Shown here: one piece after another, positions 28,331 to 39,518 of the stretch
How positions within the stretch are numbered: position 1 is the stretch's first letter
Layout: each line of letters starts with the position of its first letter
Assembly: GCA_018350325.1 (NCBI GenBank)
Contig: JAEVLN010000003.1
Coordinates: 2,885,101 to 2,949,100 of the forward strand
Direction: 5' to 3'
From: Globodera rostochiensis
Taxonomy: Eukaryota > Nematoda > Chromadorea > Rhabditida > Heteroderidae
DNA: 64,000 nt
Translations under genes and position numbers: made by a program
The notes under the pieces: generated by a model
Seen by the model: the letters and a program-made list of their open reading frames with translations, nothing else
Told to the model about the DNA's origin: nothing
The model's database searches: none

Positions 28331-29179
28331 GGAAAACAATCTCAGAAAACAGCTTATAAATTCAATGTTTATTCATTTTTGCTTTTTAGCGGGGAGGCGG
28401 TGCTGATGGCGCCGGCAGAAAAATATTAGAGTTCAAAATATTATGGAACTTTAAACAATCACAAAATGGACCAAATTTTTAGTGGGTTTTGTTAAAATAG
28501 TCTTAATATGGAAGAAACCCGGAGGCGTATCCGGAAAAATCCAGGTCCAGGTCGGCCTCTACGTCTTGCTCTCCACATTACAATTGGCTCCTATTTTAAG
28601 TCGAGAAAAGAGAACGGAGCAGCGACGACAGGGACGTAGACGAAGAAGCTATTCAGCGCATGTTTCTGGCGATTTCAACCTATTTGGGCAGGAAAGAAAC
28701 CTCACAAAACCAAAGAGTCGAATATTGATGTCGAAAAAAAAACAATCCTCATATATTGTATTATTATGTATGTATTCATTTTAATAAAAAGTGTGTAGAA
28801 AAAATATAATTAGAGCTGGGATTTATATGTGCTAAAAAACCCAAAATAAGTATGTTTTTATGTGCTAAAAAAATGCTAAAATTGGAGATTTAGGGGTGTA
28901 AATTGATCAAAAAAAATTTTATTTAAAAAATAATCAATAAATTTCGTTTTTGTGGTAACAATTGCAAATCAAAAGCCTTGTCAAAATTTTTAATTTCTAT
29001 TTTTTGGTGCAGATTTTTTTAGGTCTCGAAAAAAGGTCCATTTTTAAAGGTGCATTTTTTTCAAACTTTGGAAAAGTTGATTTTTAAGGCTGCATTTTTG
29101 TTTTTATTGCATTTTTCTTAAGGAATTTTTTGAAAAGTGGCATTGTGTGCTATTAAATATGTCAGTAAATATGTGCTAA
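28331..29179. other. Non-coding AT-rich region
   Basis: Contains the second EF-hand-like relic and AT-rich sequence with repeats of ATGTGCTAAAAAA. No gene supported. Confidence 0.5.
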
Positions 29180-29635
29180 TTTGAGTCTGCCGGTTGAGTC
29201 TAGGCCAGTTGAGTCTGGCCGGTTGAGTCTGGGCCAGTTGAGCCTGGCCGGTTGAGTCTGGCCGGTTGAGTCTGGTTAGAAGGAAAAAAAGTTACAATAT
29301 TTTGGAAATTAAATTTTCTGAACCGGTTTCAATAACCGTTTAAATATTATAAAGGCTTATTTTAGGCTCGAAAAAAATACTTTAGGTTTGTTTTGGTGCT
29401 GAAACCGAATTTTGATGAAGAATGTTGTAGCAAAGCATTTATACCGTTTTTTAAACTGGTTAAGGAAGCCTTTATAATATTTAAACGGTTATTGAAACCG
29501 GTTCAGAAAATTTAATTTCCAAAATATTGTAACTTTTTTTCCTTCTAACCAGACTCAACCGGGCAGACTCAACTGGCCACCAGACTCAACCGGCCAGACT
29601 CAACCGGCCACCAGACTCAACCGGCCAGACTCAAA
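29180..29635. repeat. Foldback element with arms built from GACTCAACCGGCC repeats
   Basis: The left arm (29180-29363) starts TTTGAGTCTG, carries six or more copies of GGCC(A/G)GTTGAGTCTG, and continues into AGAAGGAAAAAAAGTTACAA and TGAACCGGTTTC. The right arm (29459-29635) is its inverse, ending CAGACTCAAA. The loop is about 95 bp. No clear target duplication was seen. Confidence 0.88.
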
Positions 29636-29639
29636 CGAC

Positions 29640-30095
29640 CCCTACCCCCCCACCCCATCTTCACATAATTACTTATTCATTCATTTTGCATCTTTTGCCC
29701 TTCCCCCTCCTCCTCCTCTCCCCCCCCCCATCTTCACATATGTACTTATTCATTCACTTTGCATCTTTTGCCCTTCCCTCTCCCCCTCTTCCCCTTCCCT
29801 TCCCTCCCTCACCCCCCTCCCCCCTCTCCCACTTCCCTTCCCCCACCCTCCTCTCCCCCCCCATCTTCACATATTTACTTATTCATTCACTTTGCACCCC
29901 CCCCATCCCCTTCTCCCACTTCCTTCCCCCCCCCCCTCCTCCTCTCCCCCCCCCCCTCCCGCCATCTTCAATATTTACTTATTCATTCATTTTGCATCTT
30001 TTGCCGTCCCCCCCCGCCCTCCTCCTCTTCCCCTTCCCTTCCCTCCCCCCCCCCCACTCCCTCCTCCTCTCCCCCCTTCCCTTCCCTCTTTTTTT
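29640..30095. repeat. C/T-rich tandem repeat with a conserved TTCACATATTTACTTATTCA core
   Basis: Four imperfect units join CATCTTCACATATTTACTTA-type cores, TTTGCATCTTTTGCCC and long CCCTCC tracts. The same core recurs alone at 33.15 kb. Confidence 0.8.
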
Positions 30096-30226
30096 AATTA
30101 GCTAGAATTGTGGGACTGGTTTAGAACCAAATAAAAATACTACCAATCAATTCCTCTCTTAAGCTGAGAACAAAAAAATTTTGCGCCAAAAACCACAATT
30201 TATATAAGCCAGATTATTTTATTCAG

Positions 30227-30700
30227 AATATTTGTGACCTCCATCGCAGCATCGCCGGAAATACCTTCTGGGCAGGAAAGTTCCGCGAATGCATCGTCTG
30301 GGTCGGAGACTTCATTATTCCAACAGGGCCGGCTGAGGTCCCAGGCAAAATGCGTGATCTGGTCGCATGGATAAATGAGCAGGAGAAACTGAACAGGCAA
30401 GGGCAAGGCATGAGCATTGTCTGGCTGGCAACACACGCGATGCACAAGCTGGTGAGTTAAATTAAAAATATTAATTATGATTTACTTTAAATTAAAATAT
30501 CTTTTATTACAATTTAGTTACTGTTGCATCCATTTATGGATTGCAACGGTCGGGTTAGCCGCCTCGTCATGAATCTTCTACTTCACCGCGCCGGTTTCGG
30601 TTTTAAGAATATTTGTGCAAATCATAACGCCAAATTAGTACCTCTTAAAACCCGGTTTTTTGATTGTTTTTTACTAAAAAAAAGATCTGAACTTGATTAG
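30227..30700 (+). CDS. Fic-domain protein fragment (AMPylation-type fold)
   Basis: Fic proteins typically transfer AMP to target proteins. Exon 30227-30451 follows ATTCAG. It encodes LHRSIAGNTFWAGKFREC, then IPTGPAEVPGKMRDLVAWIN, resembling the region before the Fic active site. After an intron, exon 30518-30700 encodes LLLHPFMDCNGRVSRLVMNL. This matches the HPFx(D/E)GN(G/K)RxxR active-site motif except that Cys replaces the Gly after Asp. The His, Phe, Asp, Asn and Arg are kept. No start codon, upstream helices or inhibitory helix are visible, so this is a truncated gene, a pseudogene, or a gene whose first exons I cannot find. A possible further exon begins at about 30749 after TTTCAG. Horizontal origin cannot be judged here. 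Confidence 0.6.
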
Positions 30701-31316
30701 TGAAAAATTTCTGAAAGCTATTATATTTTTGTAATAATTCAATTTCAGAACGACGTTAGAGAATGGCGGGCGGCTGCGCAAATTCAAACAATTTTCTTGG
30801 TGTTTAATGTGCCCAACTCACAGTCAGCATCGACGTCTATAGATATTAAAAAGTGGCAACTTTTTTTAAATAGCTATTTTACAGGTTTTAGGTGTTAAAT
30901 TTCGCCTGTACTCTTTTGACATTCTTTATTCCAGAAATGACACTTCTCCCGAGGTCCCTTTGGTGCCACGGACTCCGCCCCGACCTTCCTCCTCCCGCTG
31001 ATCGTCAAAGAGGGCGGCATTGATGTTGAAAGATTGTTGAGCTTTGTCGAAAGGGAGACAGAGACGTCGTCGAACTGGAGGGAGAGGGCAAATGAGCGAG
31101 GGGAGACTGATCGATACACTGCCCAATATTTTGATTCCAATTGACTGATCGAACACTGCCCAATCTTTTGGTTTGATCAAACACTGTCCAATCTTTTGGT
31201 TCCAATTGACTGATCGCGAACACTGTTCAATCTTTTAATTCCAAAAGCTTATAATTTCCAAAAATGCGCTTCTTTGCATCCTATAAACTCTATAGTAAAG
31301 AATAGGCAAAATGTTA
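30701..31316. other. Non-coding region with CCAATCTTTTGGTT repeats
   Basis: Contains short direct repeats of ACACTG(C/T)CCAAT(C/A)TTTTG and TGACTGATCG near 31080-31230. No gene. Confidence 0.5.
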
Positions 31317-31388
31317 GCCCCAGGTGGGACTCGAACCCACGTCCTCCAACCAATCCGTGGGCAGCTCTTCCAACTGAGCTACCGGGGC
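31317..31388 (-). repeat. tRNA-derived sequence (pseudo-tRNA or SINE head), copy 1
   Basis: It has tRNA size (72 nt), a pairing 7-bp acceptor stem (GCCCCGG/CTGGGGC), a D arm with A box (TAGCTCAGTTGG), and a perfect T arm (GTGGG TTCGAGT CCCAC) with B box. The anticodon arm does not pair and lacks U33, so it is unlikely to be a working tRNA. Confidence 0.75.
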
Positions 31389-31603
31389 GTCCCATTTGCC
31401 TTCTTCTTTATGGATGATCTTTTGCCCCCGCCATAGGCGTTTTAATCGTTCTCGTCCAACCAGCGGAATTCTCTCTCATCCTTACAGCTCCATCCTCAAC
31501 GGGACCGGGCCCTCGGTCCATCGATCGATCTCACATCGATCGCTTCGCTGGCGACGGTTGGGCAACCATCCGGTGCTACCAGTAAAAAATAGGCAAAATG
31601 TTA

Positions 31604-31674
31604 GCCCCGGGTGGGACTCGAACCTACGTCCTCCACCCAATCCGTGGGCAGCTTTCCAACTGAGCTACCGGGGC
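31604..31674 (-). repeat. tRNA-derived sequence, copy 2 (degraded)
   Basis: Near-copy of 31317-31388, including shared flanks (AATAGGCAAAATGTTAGCCC; GCGTCCCATTTGCCTTC). It has lost one base in the D arm and has a T-stem mismatch. The shared flanks show that a unit of about 290 bp was duplicated in tandem (repeat flanks run to about 31770). Confidence 0.75.
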
Positions 31675-32759
31675 GTCCCATTTGCCTTCTTCTTTATGGA
31701 TGATCTTTTGCCCCCGCCATAGGCGTTTTAACCGTTCTCGTCCAACCAGCGGAATTCTCTCATCCTTACACTATGTTGTTTACAGTATTCGTATGTTTAG
31801 TTGAGTATAATGCATAATTGTTAGACATCACAGACAACCACCTAGAATTCTTCTGGTCCCTATAAAAAGCTTATAGTTTCTACAAATGCGCTTCTTTGCA
31901 TCCTATAGTCACGAGGTCGCGGGACTTTCTACCCGTATTCAAAGAATCGAGTAACGGGTTAGGTTACCCTTAGCTGCGGGTAAGATGGCTACCCTGGGTC
32001 GGACCAGGGTAAGCACTCGACCTAGCTTCCTTTAAAATTAATTTAAAAATATTTAAAAGTCATTAAAAATAAACTCAAGAGTGGGCTAATAAAATAAAAT
32101 CTGCTCTTTCACCTGACATAAATTTTAAATTTTTGATTTTTTGAATAAATATCTTTGAATTAAAGTCAGTGTAATTTTTTATGCAGCAATCTGTGAGAAA
32201 ATTAGCATAAATCGAGAAAGCAAATTTGTTTATAAAAAAATACAGATTTTATCTCTTTTAAATAAAGTTGTTTATTGGTTTTAAAAAATATTTTAGGGCT
32301 TTTTTTCGGCATACGGACTCAAATCCAGACCGGGGAAATACACTGACTTTAAACTTACCGATTCAAATTTTCTAAAAACCATTCGAAAGCTCTTGTTGAG
32401 ATAAAGCTATCATTACGCTAAAACTTTGCGATTGGACAATGTTCAAAAAAGTTATTGCCAGAATACTCCAGCAGGTAAATTAAAACAACTTTTTGCAACA
32501 TTTTTAAATTTAAATAAAATAAAATATTTCCGCGTCGTTTTGTTGCACATTTGGCTAACAAAGCTGGCACTTTTGCCATCCGCTGACCTTCACCGACTCT
32601 CAGTTAGCAGAACAGTCCTTTTGGAGCACTTTCAAAATTTTAAACAAAAAAATTTCACTTTCAAAAACTTTTTATAGACTGAAAAAGGGGGGGGGTGGAG
32701 GAACCGACTCTCTAACCCTCGTTTTTGCAGACACTACATGAACAGGGCTGCTACTATTA

Positions 32760-32925
32760 GGCACGAAAAATTGCAAAATAGGCGCCTAAATAGGCACAAA
32801 AAAAGTTCTAAAATAGGCATGAAATAGGTACAAAAATCCTCAAATAGGCACAAAAATCTTCAAATAGGCACAAAAATCTACAAATAGGCACAAAAATCCT
32901 CAAATAGGCACAAAAATAGGTAAAT
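32760..32925. repeat. Minisatellite, AATAGGCACAAAAATC(C/T)TC unit
   Basis: About eight imperfect copies of a 19-20 bp unit. Confidence 0.8.
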
Positions 32926-34445
32926 AAAATTTTTTACCGAAGGTTTTAACAAACAAAAAAAATGCTTAATGCAGTTACAAATCAAAAATTTTTCGATATT
33001 TTCCGGCGTAAAGCGCATCCGAATTTGTTCACAAATACGATTTAGACCATGTTTGAGATGTATGAGATTCGGGTAGAAGAGTTTGAGGCCCAAAATATTT
33101 AATTTTTGTTAATCTAATTGCTCATCTCTGCACCCCTCGCACCCCCCCCCCATCTTCACATATTTACTTATTCATTCACTTTGCATCTTTTGCCCTTGCC
33201 TCCCCTCCGGGCACAAAACGATCACCCAATTTTTCATCACATTCTCTGCCCCCCTCGCATACTCTCTTCCACTTCGTTTATGGGTTTCGTCCCTAAAAAA
33301 TACCCCCAAAATATTTCAACTACTATTTTTGGGCTTCTCTCATGGTAAGGAATCCACGATCGAAAGTTACCAAAAAGAAATCTTATGTATTTTGACTATA
33401 AGTTTTCAAGGTTTAACATATAGCTTTCGATTCGTACCAAATTCATTTAGTTTGGTTGGTTCCAAGAAGCATTACCTATACACAGCGGCTCAAAAAAATG
33501 AGATGTGTGCCAATAAATAGAGAGTGCGAGAAATTTAAACAATTTTCCTTTCTTTCTTTAACTTTCTCTCGTTTGACGTTCTCTCTCAACATTTTTAACC
33601 AATAAAAAAAGCATGACGCACTTCGATACGCTTAACTTCATTTGTATACGGCAGATCCGTCTCAAACTTTCAACATCCCTCGAGAAGAAAATAATGAATC
33701 ATTAATGCATCACTTTTTTCGCTAATGCATCCATTTATGAGATAGTGGTAAAAATGTGCATAATTTTATTTTTTATAGATAGTATGGCAAAAAGGAAATT
33801 ATTAGCTAAGCTTAGCGGAAAGAAGGGTGTTTGAATTTAGTACCATTCGAAAGCCCTTGATTCGTATAAGCTATTTGTAAGCAAGATCTAAACGATTGGA
33901 TAGCTCTCAAGAAAGTTAGACCCAAAAACAGAAACACCCAAATTTTGGCCAATTTGGCCTTTCAACTTTTTTTTTAAACGAGCCCATCATTTTTTTCCAC
34001 TAGAACATATTTTATAAATAATCTGAGCTTTCAAATACCAAATTTATCTGATTCGATTAAGTTTGAAGAGCATTATAGTCATTAGGCCAAAATCAATGTG
34101 CCAATGTGTGCCGACAGTTATAACTTTTTCCAATTCAATCCAAATCAGATGATCAAGATATTAATCGAAGGCCCGAATGTTCTAGAATCTTTCACCAAGC
34201 AAAAGCTAAGCGATTCGTAAGGTCTGAAAGCCTTGAAAAAATAATTTGCAAATTGGCTTATGGCATAATAACTTTTTTCAGTAGCATCAAATAGTTTAGC
34301 TTATGCTTACAAATAGGTTCTACTCATCATGAGCTTTCAATTGATACCGACTTGTTTGGATTGGGTGGGTATGAAGCAATTACGGAATTTGGCTCTTTCC
34401 AATTAAATGAAAATTGATTAAATTTAGCGAAAATTATTAATTACA

Positions 34446-34505
34446 TGGAGGGGATTCGAACCCTCAACCGTTTTTTTTTAACAAGCACACAGACCACTAG
34501 GCCAA
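34446..34505 (-). repeat. tRNA-like relic with A and B boxes
   Basis: The reverse complement contains TGGCCTAGTGG and a perfect T arm GAGGG TTCGAAT CCCTC. Acceptor ends do not pair, so it is not a complete tRNA. Confidence 0.5.
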
Positions 34506-34699
34506 AATTTAAATCTTTTCCGAACTAGAGCCCCAAAATTGAGCCGCTGTGTGTAGTTGAAGTATCTCGGCAAGCAAAATCAAGCGATTGGACAAATCGC
34601 AAAGAAAGTTATTTAATACAAATGGAGGTAATAGTTTAGTTTATAGCCCCCCTTTTTAAAACAAAAAAAGAATTGTTTTTCAAAGTTGATAAAAATGAG

Positions 34700-34975
34700 T
34701 TTCTTGGTGGTGTTCGGGCCGTGGATTCCGAATATCAACTCCATTTTGAGCAATTTCGAACCCCGGACCCGAATTCGAACAATTTTTCAAAAATTCAAGT
34801 TTTTTAAAATAAATTTTGGCCTCATTCAAAAAGCACAAACTTACAACGAAAAGGCAAGTAATGATCGAATTTATGCTTTTTGAATGAGTTTTTGGCTAAA
34901 ATTAATTTTTTTTTTTAAATTTGAATTTTGAAAAAATTGTTCGAATTCGGGTCCGGGGTTCGGAATATTACTCAG
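34700..34975. repeat. Foldback MITE-like element with GAACCCCGGACCCGAATTCG arms
   Basis: GAACCCCGGACCCGAATTCG near 34757 faces its inverse near 34936, about 140 bp apart, with matching inner arms. The same arm sequence occurs in the Merlin-type element at 58673-59277 and in pieces at 52.9 kb and 53.3 kb. Confidence 0.75.
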
Positions 34976-35383
34976 CTCAACGAAAGCTTTCGATTGATAC
35001 TAATTACAACTAGCTAGCTTGAGCATAACCAAAGTTAGGACAGGAAAGGGCGAGTTTATAGGAGATGAACTGCTTTTCAAGTTCTAACTTTTTTGCAAGC
35101 CAACAAAATCAGAAGAAATTACTATCAATCGAAAGCTCTCGTTGAGCTGAATAATATTACAAAAGAAAGCTAATCATTTTGAGTAGTCTGAAAAAAGTTG
35201 TAACAAAAAAATGTCGTCCGTAGCCGAGTTGTCCGTAGCCGACTTGTCCGGACACGAAACTAAACTACTATTACCCAAATGGAAACCGTTTTGTACAACA
35301 AAAAGACCAAAATGCCTTTATTTTCCTTCACCATGCCCTGCCATTTTTGAACGTTTACAAAATTTTAGGCTGGGCAGTGAAAA

Positions 35384-38300
35384 ATGAGTGATCCGAAAAA
35401 TAAAGCTGTGCAGCAGCCGGGTCTTCTGCTGAAAGTGGATTGTGTTAAGTATCGAAAGGCTGGCCCCGGAAAGTCTCCGCTTGGCTCACTTTGCATTCAC
35501 GACGACCGAATTCAATGGAGCAGCGAATTGGAGAAGGACGACCAACTTTTGGTGCCATTCTCCAAAGTCAAAGGTTCGGTGCATTCACTCACAGAGAGTG
35601 CAAATTTACTGAAAACTGGAAATTTTGGGACCCAAAAACTTTAAATTCTCAAAATTCAAAAAAAGTTTTTGATTTGATTTAAGGGCAACGTATTTCGCCA
35701 CCAAACAAGCCAAAGGTGCAACTCCAGCTGTGCATGTTCAACGAAGACGTGGCCACCTTTGTGTTCATGAACCCGGCACACAGTCAGGAACAGCTTTTTG
35801 CCGAGCGGGACCTGGTCAAGGAAATGTTACAGCAGGCACTGGTCCGACACCGTCAGCTTGTCAATCAGGCATTTATTTTAATTTTTTTAAAATTAATGTA
35901 CGCTTTTCAATTTACAAAAATAGCCAAACGCTTTACAAAATTGTTTGCAAAAAACATAAAATTGAATTAAAATGCCACTTTCATTGTTTCTGAAGATGGC
36001 TCAACAGTCGGCTAAGGGCGGCACGGATCGCGAACGCGAAGCCAAACAGCACATTTTGCAGCAGAACACGCACCTGTGGGACATGTACAAGCACTTGGTG
36101 GCCTCGAAACTGATCACTCCACAAGACTTTTGGTCATTTCATTATAAAACGGTTTTGTTGAATTCGTGAAGAATTTGGGGAAAAGTGCCGTCAAAATTTC
36201 AGGACGACAAGGACACCAATGGCACTGACGCGAACGGTGAACAGCAACGCGTCGGTGTTTCAGCCGGTTTTTTGAGTTCCATTGTTCAGTCCGAAGGCAT
36301 CAACGGCATTCGACTGAATTTGACCACCGAAACCATTCAAGCCATTTTTCGCACGTACCCCGCCGGTACACTTAATCATACTCAAAATGAAAAAAACAAT
36401 CTATTTGATATTTTGACCTTTAAAAATTGTTTTTTTGGATGAAAATTGTCCAAAATTTTAAGAAATTGAACAATTTTGGGACCAATTACAAAAAACGGAG
36501 TTGGCACATCAACCATCCTTCGCCCCCATTCAGTTGAACGCAAGCATTTGGAGTTGGTCCCGCACGAACTGAGCGAGCAGGAGTTTTGGTCACGTTTCTT
36601 CCAGTCCCACTATTTTCATCGGGCGCGCAACACTCCTGCCGACATGCCGAGCACGTCGAAGACTGGCAGCACATTGACGGACGATCCTTTTACGGACTGT
36701 ATCAAAATGGATGAAAAAGGTGAAGCAAATGAAAAAATTGTACACATTCCACCTTCATTAGATTTTAAACGAAAAAAAAAACCTTTTTTTTTTTAATTTT
36801 GTAGTAACTAAACATTTCTTTAAGACATGGCCGAACTCATTGCAAAGGGACAACGATCGCTCAAAAGGCATTTGGACTTTTCGTATATTGACGAGGATTT
36901 TGGCATTCTCTCGGAAATGGTCGGTCGGTCGGTCGTGTGCGCAATGCGCATTTGAATTGGCTTGCATTTTTTTTTTGTTGTTGTTTTTTTAGCGTTCTGC
37001 TCGAATTTCTCTCCGTGGCTCCACCGTTGCCAAGCGGTTGTTGGTCCGCCGGTGCAACTACCACTCCGAACGGGTGCTGGAGACGACGGCAGAGGCGGAC
37101 GAGGAACGACGGCGGCTTGGCGAAGCGCCAACGGGGGCAGGGACAGCACAAAATGTACGCCGCTTTTTGTTGAATTTTTTTTTTCAAATGTTTTTCGGGA
37201 GCAGAAATGAACGTGCTGCAAAATTTAGGGAGACATGGAAAGGAATGGTCAACACCAACAAGAGCGTCCATCGTCGTCCGAGGAATATGTACTCGAATTG
37301 GAAGTGCGGCAAAAAAATTTAAACTCATAAATATTAATAATGTGAATGGGCAAAAAAAACGTTCAGAGCAACGAACTTGCCGAGCTGGACATTGTCCGGG
37401 ACGATTTTTGCCCGCTGGCCGCTTACAATGTGCCCAAACATTTTGCCAAGCCGCCGACCGCTGACGAAATGGGACGAGCAAAAGCAGCGCTCACGCAAGC
37501 ACTGAACGAAAGCGGAAGCGTTCTGGAAGAGGTAGGGGGGCAAATAATGGACACTACCCAATCGTTCGTTGGGGGGGGGGGGGACGGTTAAAGAAAATGC
37601 CGGGGTTCAATGGCCGAATTTTACATGCTCACAGAGTGTCTGCAAAGTTTTGGGTTCGTTTTTTTGGGGTTTTTGGACGCTCTGTCCTCCTTGTGTTTGC
37701 GAGCAGGGATGTGTGTGGACTTATGGTGGATAAACTCCAAATTGGTTCCGTTTTCCAGACAATAAATCGTTAAAATCTTTAAAAAAATATGTTGGAGAAA
37801 AGTGAAAATAATTTGGCAATTTTTGTAATTATTTTTTTGCTATAAATTTTTTCAAAATTTGAAATTTTTTATTTTCGGACGTTTTTAAGCAGCCGGAATT
37901 CCGATTTCCGGACATTTTTTTTTTGTAATTCGGTTTTACAGCCCTGAAACACACGCCTTCCTTCAGAAAAACCAAATCAACTTTTTTGATCTGCTGACTG
38001 CGCAGCATTTGGACGATTTCGATGAGGCGACGGAACGAGCAGAAACCGACACAGCGGTGGCCGTCAGTTTTAAGGTGTTTGTTGTTGTTTTTTTTTAATA
38101 TTTATTAAAAACCCGGCATTTGTAAGGATTTGAGCAAATCCGATGTTGAACAAATTCGCACAGTCCACGCCTGCCTGGCTGAACTGCTTCGACATTTTTG
38201 GCACTGTTTTCCTGCTCGGACTCCTGAACTGGAGCAAAAGGTGTTGTTGGAGAGGGCAAATATTTTTAGCCCAAAATTTTGTTGTGTGCCCATTATCATC

Positions 38301-38712
38301 AAAAAACATCAAATTGAGCGGCAATTTCAATTTCCAAAATTTCTTTGAACACAAAAGTTGAGGAGAACAACAAATACCATTGTGATTCGTCAGCTAAATG
38401 ATGGCCAAATAGAATATTTTTTTCCAATTTTAGATTATTCGAATGAATGAAACGCTGAACAAATTTGAACAAACTCAACTTGTGGACGGGCGAGCGCCAA
38501 TACGGGTCTATTTATGTGGGAGTTTTTTTGATTGATAAAGCAAAATATTTGTCAGGAAAATTTTGTGTTGTTGAATTTGGCTATTTTATTTTTAAAAAAT
38601 GCATAATTTTAAGTTTCAACATTGTCGGGCTCAGCTGTCGTTGGTTCAACGCCGTGTTTTGGGCTTTCAAAATGCTGCTGCTGCGAAGAGGCCGCCGCCA
38701 CAACAAAAATGA
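35384..38712 (+). CDS. gtf-2H1: TFIIH core subunit p62 (GTF2H1/TFB1)
   Basis: p62 is a structural subunit of TFIIH, acting in transcription initiation and nucleotide excision repair. Thirteen exons: 35384-35573, 35684-35868, 35996-36151, 36203-36365, 36534-36719, 36825-36919, 36993-37154, 37229-37303, 37367-37531, 37967-38074, 38127-38240, 38434-38481 and 38635-38712. Phases agree at every junction, giving 574 residues against 548 in human. The N-terminal PH-type domain ([17 protein letters not shown]) is followed by the BSD-region motifs ([58 protein letters not shown]). A C-terminal helical region holds [20 protein letters not shown]. Intron 2 begins with GC. The last two exons are the least certain. 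Confidence 0.93.
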
Positions 38713-39518
38713 CTCGCAATATTTACTAGAAATTTAAAAAACAAAACAAAAAAAATCTCTCCCGCTTATATTTATTGTTTTTTTTATTTGATTATTGTGT
38801 CGCGCCGTTTTTCATTTTTGTATTGTGTTTTTGTAACAATTTATGTTTCTTTCATACACATTACCGAGAATATAAATTGACCCCAAAAGAATTTTTAAAA
38901 AAAGGGTTTTATTTTTGATTGTTTGTTTCGTTACTCTTCAAATTTTTTGCTGATTCATAATAAACATGAACAACAACAGAAAATGGTGGGTTGGTGGCGT
39001 CCTTCTTGCAGCCAAACGACGGACAACAACAGCAGCGAGTAACGCATTTTTGCTTTAAAAAAAAAGTGTACATTTTGATAAGAGATGGGAATTTTTAAAG
39101 TCACGGACCTCTGATGAACGTGGGAATGAGAGTAAGCCCATAACAAGAAACGGGGGGGGGGGTGTTCGAATACAAAAAAAAAGAGAAGAAAAAGTGCTTA
39201 TTTCGACGTTGCCGATAGGCTCTGCCGTAAGAAATGATGTAAAATTGACGAAATTTGTTAAGAAAACTGGTCCGAAACTGCAGTATTTGCTTGACACGAG
39301 GAGCTGGAAAATTTTCTTTTTTATTCTCTTGGAAAAAATAAATTTAAGTTTTTTCAATTTAAAACCCCCCAAAGTTACGGGTATGCCTGAAAGGTGCCAT
39401 TGAACCTGGGCCCTAAAACTCCGTGTCCTCTACTCGTTTTAATTCTTTTTTGGATTTTTTTTTTGTTTTGTTAAGAATCTTCTGAGTTCCGGGGACGCCA
39501 TTTTTGTTCAGCACCGGA
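38713..39518. other. Intergenic AT-rich region
   Basis: The p62 3' flank and AT-rich sequence. No gene supported before the seryl-tRNA synthetase exons. Confidence 0.5.

Larger units (their letters stand above)
31771..35383. other. Repeat-rich gene desert
   Basis: No gene could be supported over 3.6 kb. The region holds a 20-bp minisatellite, tRNA-like and foldback pieces (listed separately), a copy of the TTCACATATTTACTTATTCA core (33.15 kb), and many short related fragments such as CGAAAGC(C/T)(C/A)TTGA and AAGCTTTCGATTGATACTAA that look like relics of one dispersed family. The end adjoins the TFIIH p62 start. Confidence 0.55.

Noticed and set aside
29686..30105. 139-codon Pro/Ser/Leu-rich frame
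   Set aside because: Translation of a C/T-rich tandem repeat.
31317..31388. Functional tRNA gene
   Set aside because: The anticodon stem does not pair and the base before the anticodon is not U, despite good acceptor and T arms.
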